A stretch of DNA of 34,329 bases from Heterostelium multicystogenum (taxonomy: Eukaryota; Evosea; Eumycetozoa; Acytosteliales; Acytosteliaceae). The DNA lies in contig RCNN01000358.1 of the NCBI GenBank assembly GCA_003667245.1, positions 1-34,329 on the forward strand. Reading direction: 5' to 3'. The stretch's first letter is position 1. The number at the start of each line of letters is the position of its first letter. Under the pieces are notes generated by a model, which saw nothing but the letters and a program-made list of their open reading frames with translations, ran no database searches and was not told the origin of the DNA. Positions 34,101 to 34,329 of the stretch are shown piece after piece. Both the position numbers and the translations under genes were made by a program.

Positions 34101-34329
34101 TAACTATGCTAGGGTAATAGAAATTAATTATTTTTCCACAAATTAAATATTTAGGAAACTAATTTTCTTGAATTTTCAATATAGACACAAGCCAATAGAG
34201 ACGAAGAGTTGAGAAAATCTAAGCTTCAAATTGATCAATTAAAAATGCTTTTAAAGTAAGATCATTGTGGAAATTTATCACATTGACTTTGTTATTAACA
34301 TATTAGTATATTATTCATTTTAGTGAATT
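31195..34329 (+). CDS. gcc2: GCC2/GCC185-like golgin, long coiled-coil protein (3' end outside window)
   Basis: Tether of the trans-Golgi network in relatives. ATG at 31195; after a Gln-rich start, SREELVDFIKKQALHIKKLE matches the 'LSKEELIKFVKKQ' opening of GCC185-type golgins. Almost all the rest is heptad coiled coil rich in Glu, Lys and Gln (31270-33480). EEYDDYKIKVHHALKQQ (about 33210-33260) matches the conserved 'EYKVRVHNVLKQQ' motif of GCC2. Introns: one ending at TTTTTTAG near 33165, then 33742-33813, 34114-34184 and 34256-34323. The last bases begin a new exon, so a C-terminal GRIP domain would lie beyond the window. Frame corrections: A4 near 31391-31394, a missing base near 31558, A6 31747-31752 and T4 33985-33988. 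Two in-frame stops (33988, 33994) remain in an unresolved patch. Confidence 0.7.

Noticed and set aside
1..34329. Transposon, retroelement, virus-like insertion or CRISPR array
   Set aside because: No transposase, reverse transcriptase or integrase motifs, no long terminal or direct repeats and no regularly spaced repeats were seen.

Overview
The window comes from a eukaryote, most likely a dictyostelid social amoeba. Exons have mixed base composition while introns and intergenic DNA are strongly AT-rich. Introns are short (roughly 55-120 nt, one about 320 nt), mostly GTATGT/GTAAGT...TTTAG. Poly-Asn/Gln/Ser tracts and small microsatellites are common. Several products are amoebozoan in style: a ComC-like TIG/EGF surface protein, a DRP5/Dlp-type dynamin and an ABCB7 half-transporter. 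The species cannot be fixed from sequence alone; the moderate exon GC fits Heterostelium/Polysphondylium- or Cavenderia-like lineages better than the very AT-rich D. discoideum. No mobile element, CRISPR array, rRNA or convincing tRNA was found.

Layout. 1-997 (-): 5' part of a dynamin-like GTPase, cut by the window edge. 1610-6214 (+): large multi-exon ComC-like surface glycoprotein. 6293-7008 (-): GNAT-type acetyltransferase. 8456-9742 (+): leucine-rich dictyostelid protein with many frame breaks. 9892-11812 (-): TRMT44 tRNA Um44 methyltransferase. 12071-12842 (-): small multi-pass PepSY_TM-like protein. 13237-13901 (+): Ser/Thr-rich type I membrane protein. 14107-16491 (-): ATM1/ABCB7 mitochondrial exporter. 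17027-17837 (-): mitochondrial ribosomal protein mS25. 18496-21641 (+): exocyst Sec15. 22686-23200 (+): small secreted protein. 23479-25325 (+): EDEM-type GH47 protein. 25581-28591 (+): UFL1. 28746-30196 (-): pyrroline-5-carboxylate reductase with a long Q/N/RG-rich tail. 31195 to the end (+): GCC2/GCC185-like golgin, cut by the window edge.

Functionally this is an ordinary housekeeping neighbourhood: organelle Fe-S export and translation, ER quality control (EDEM beside UFL1), secretory traffic (Sec15, golgin), tRNA modification and proline synthesis, with lineage-specific surface and secreted proteins between. Genes alternate between divergent and convergent pairs, and the divergent spacers contain palindromes.

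The most important caveat is that nearly every gene, including conserved housekeeping ones, carries single-base frame breaks. These are mostly one extra base in a homopolymer run, with fewer missing bases. This points to sequencing or consensus error rather than pseudogenes. The spans below therefore follow homology and splice logic across frames, and no long CDS here translates cleanly from the raw sequence.
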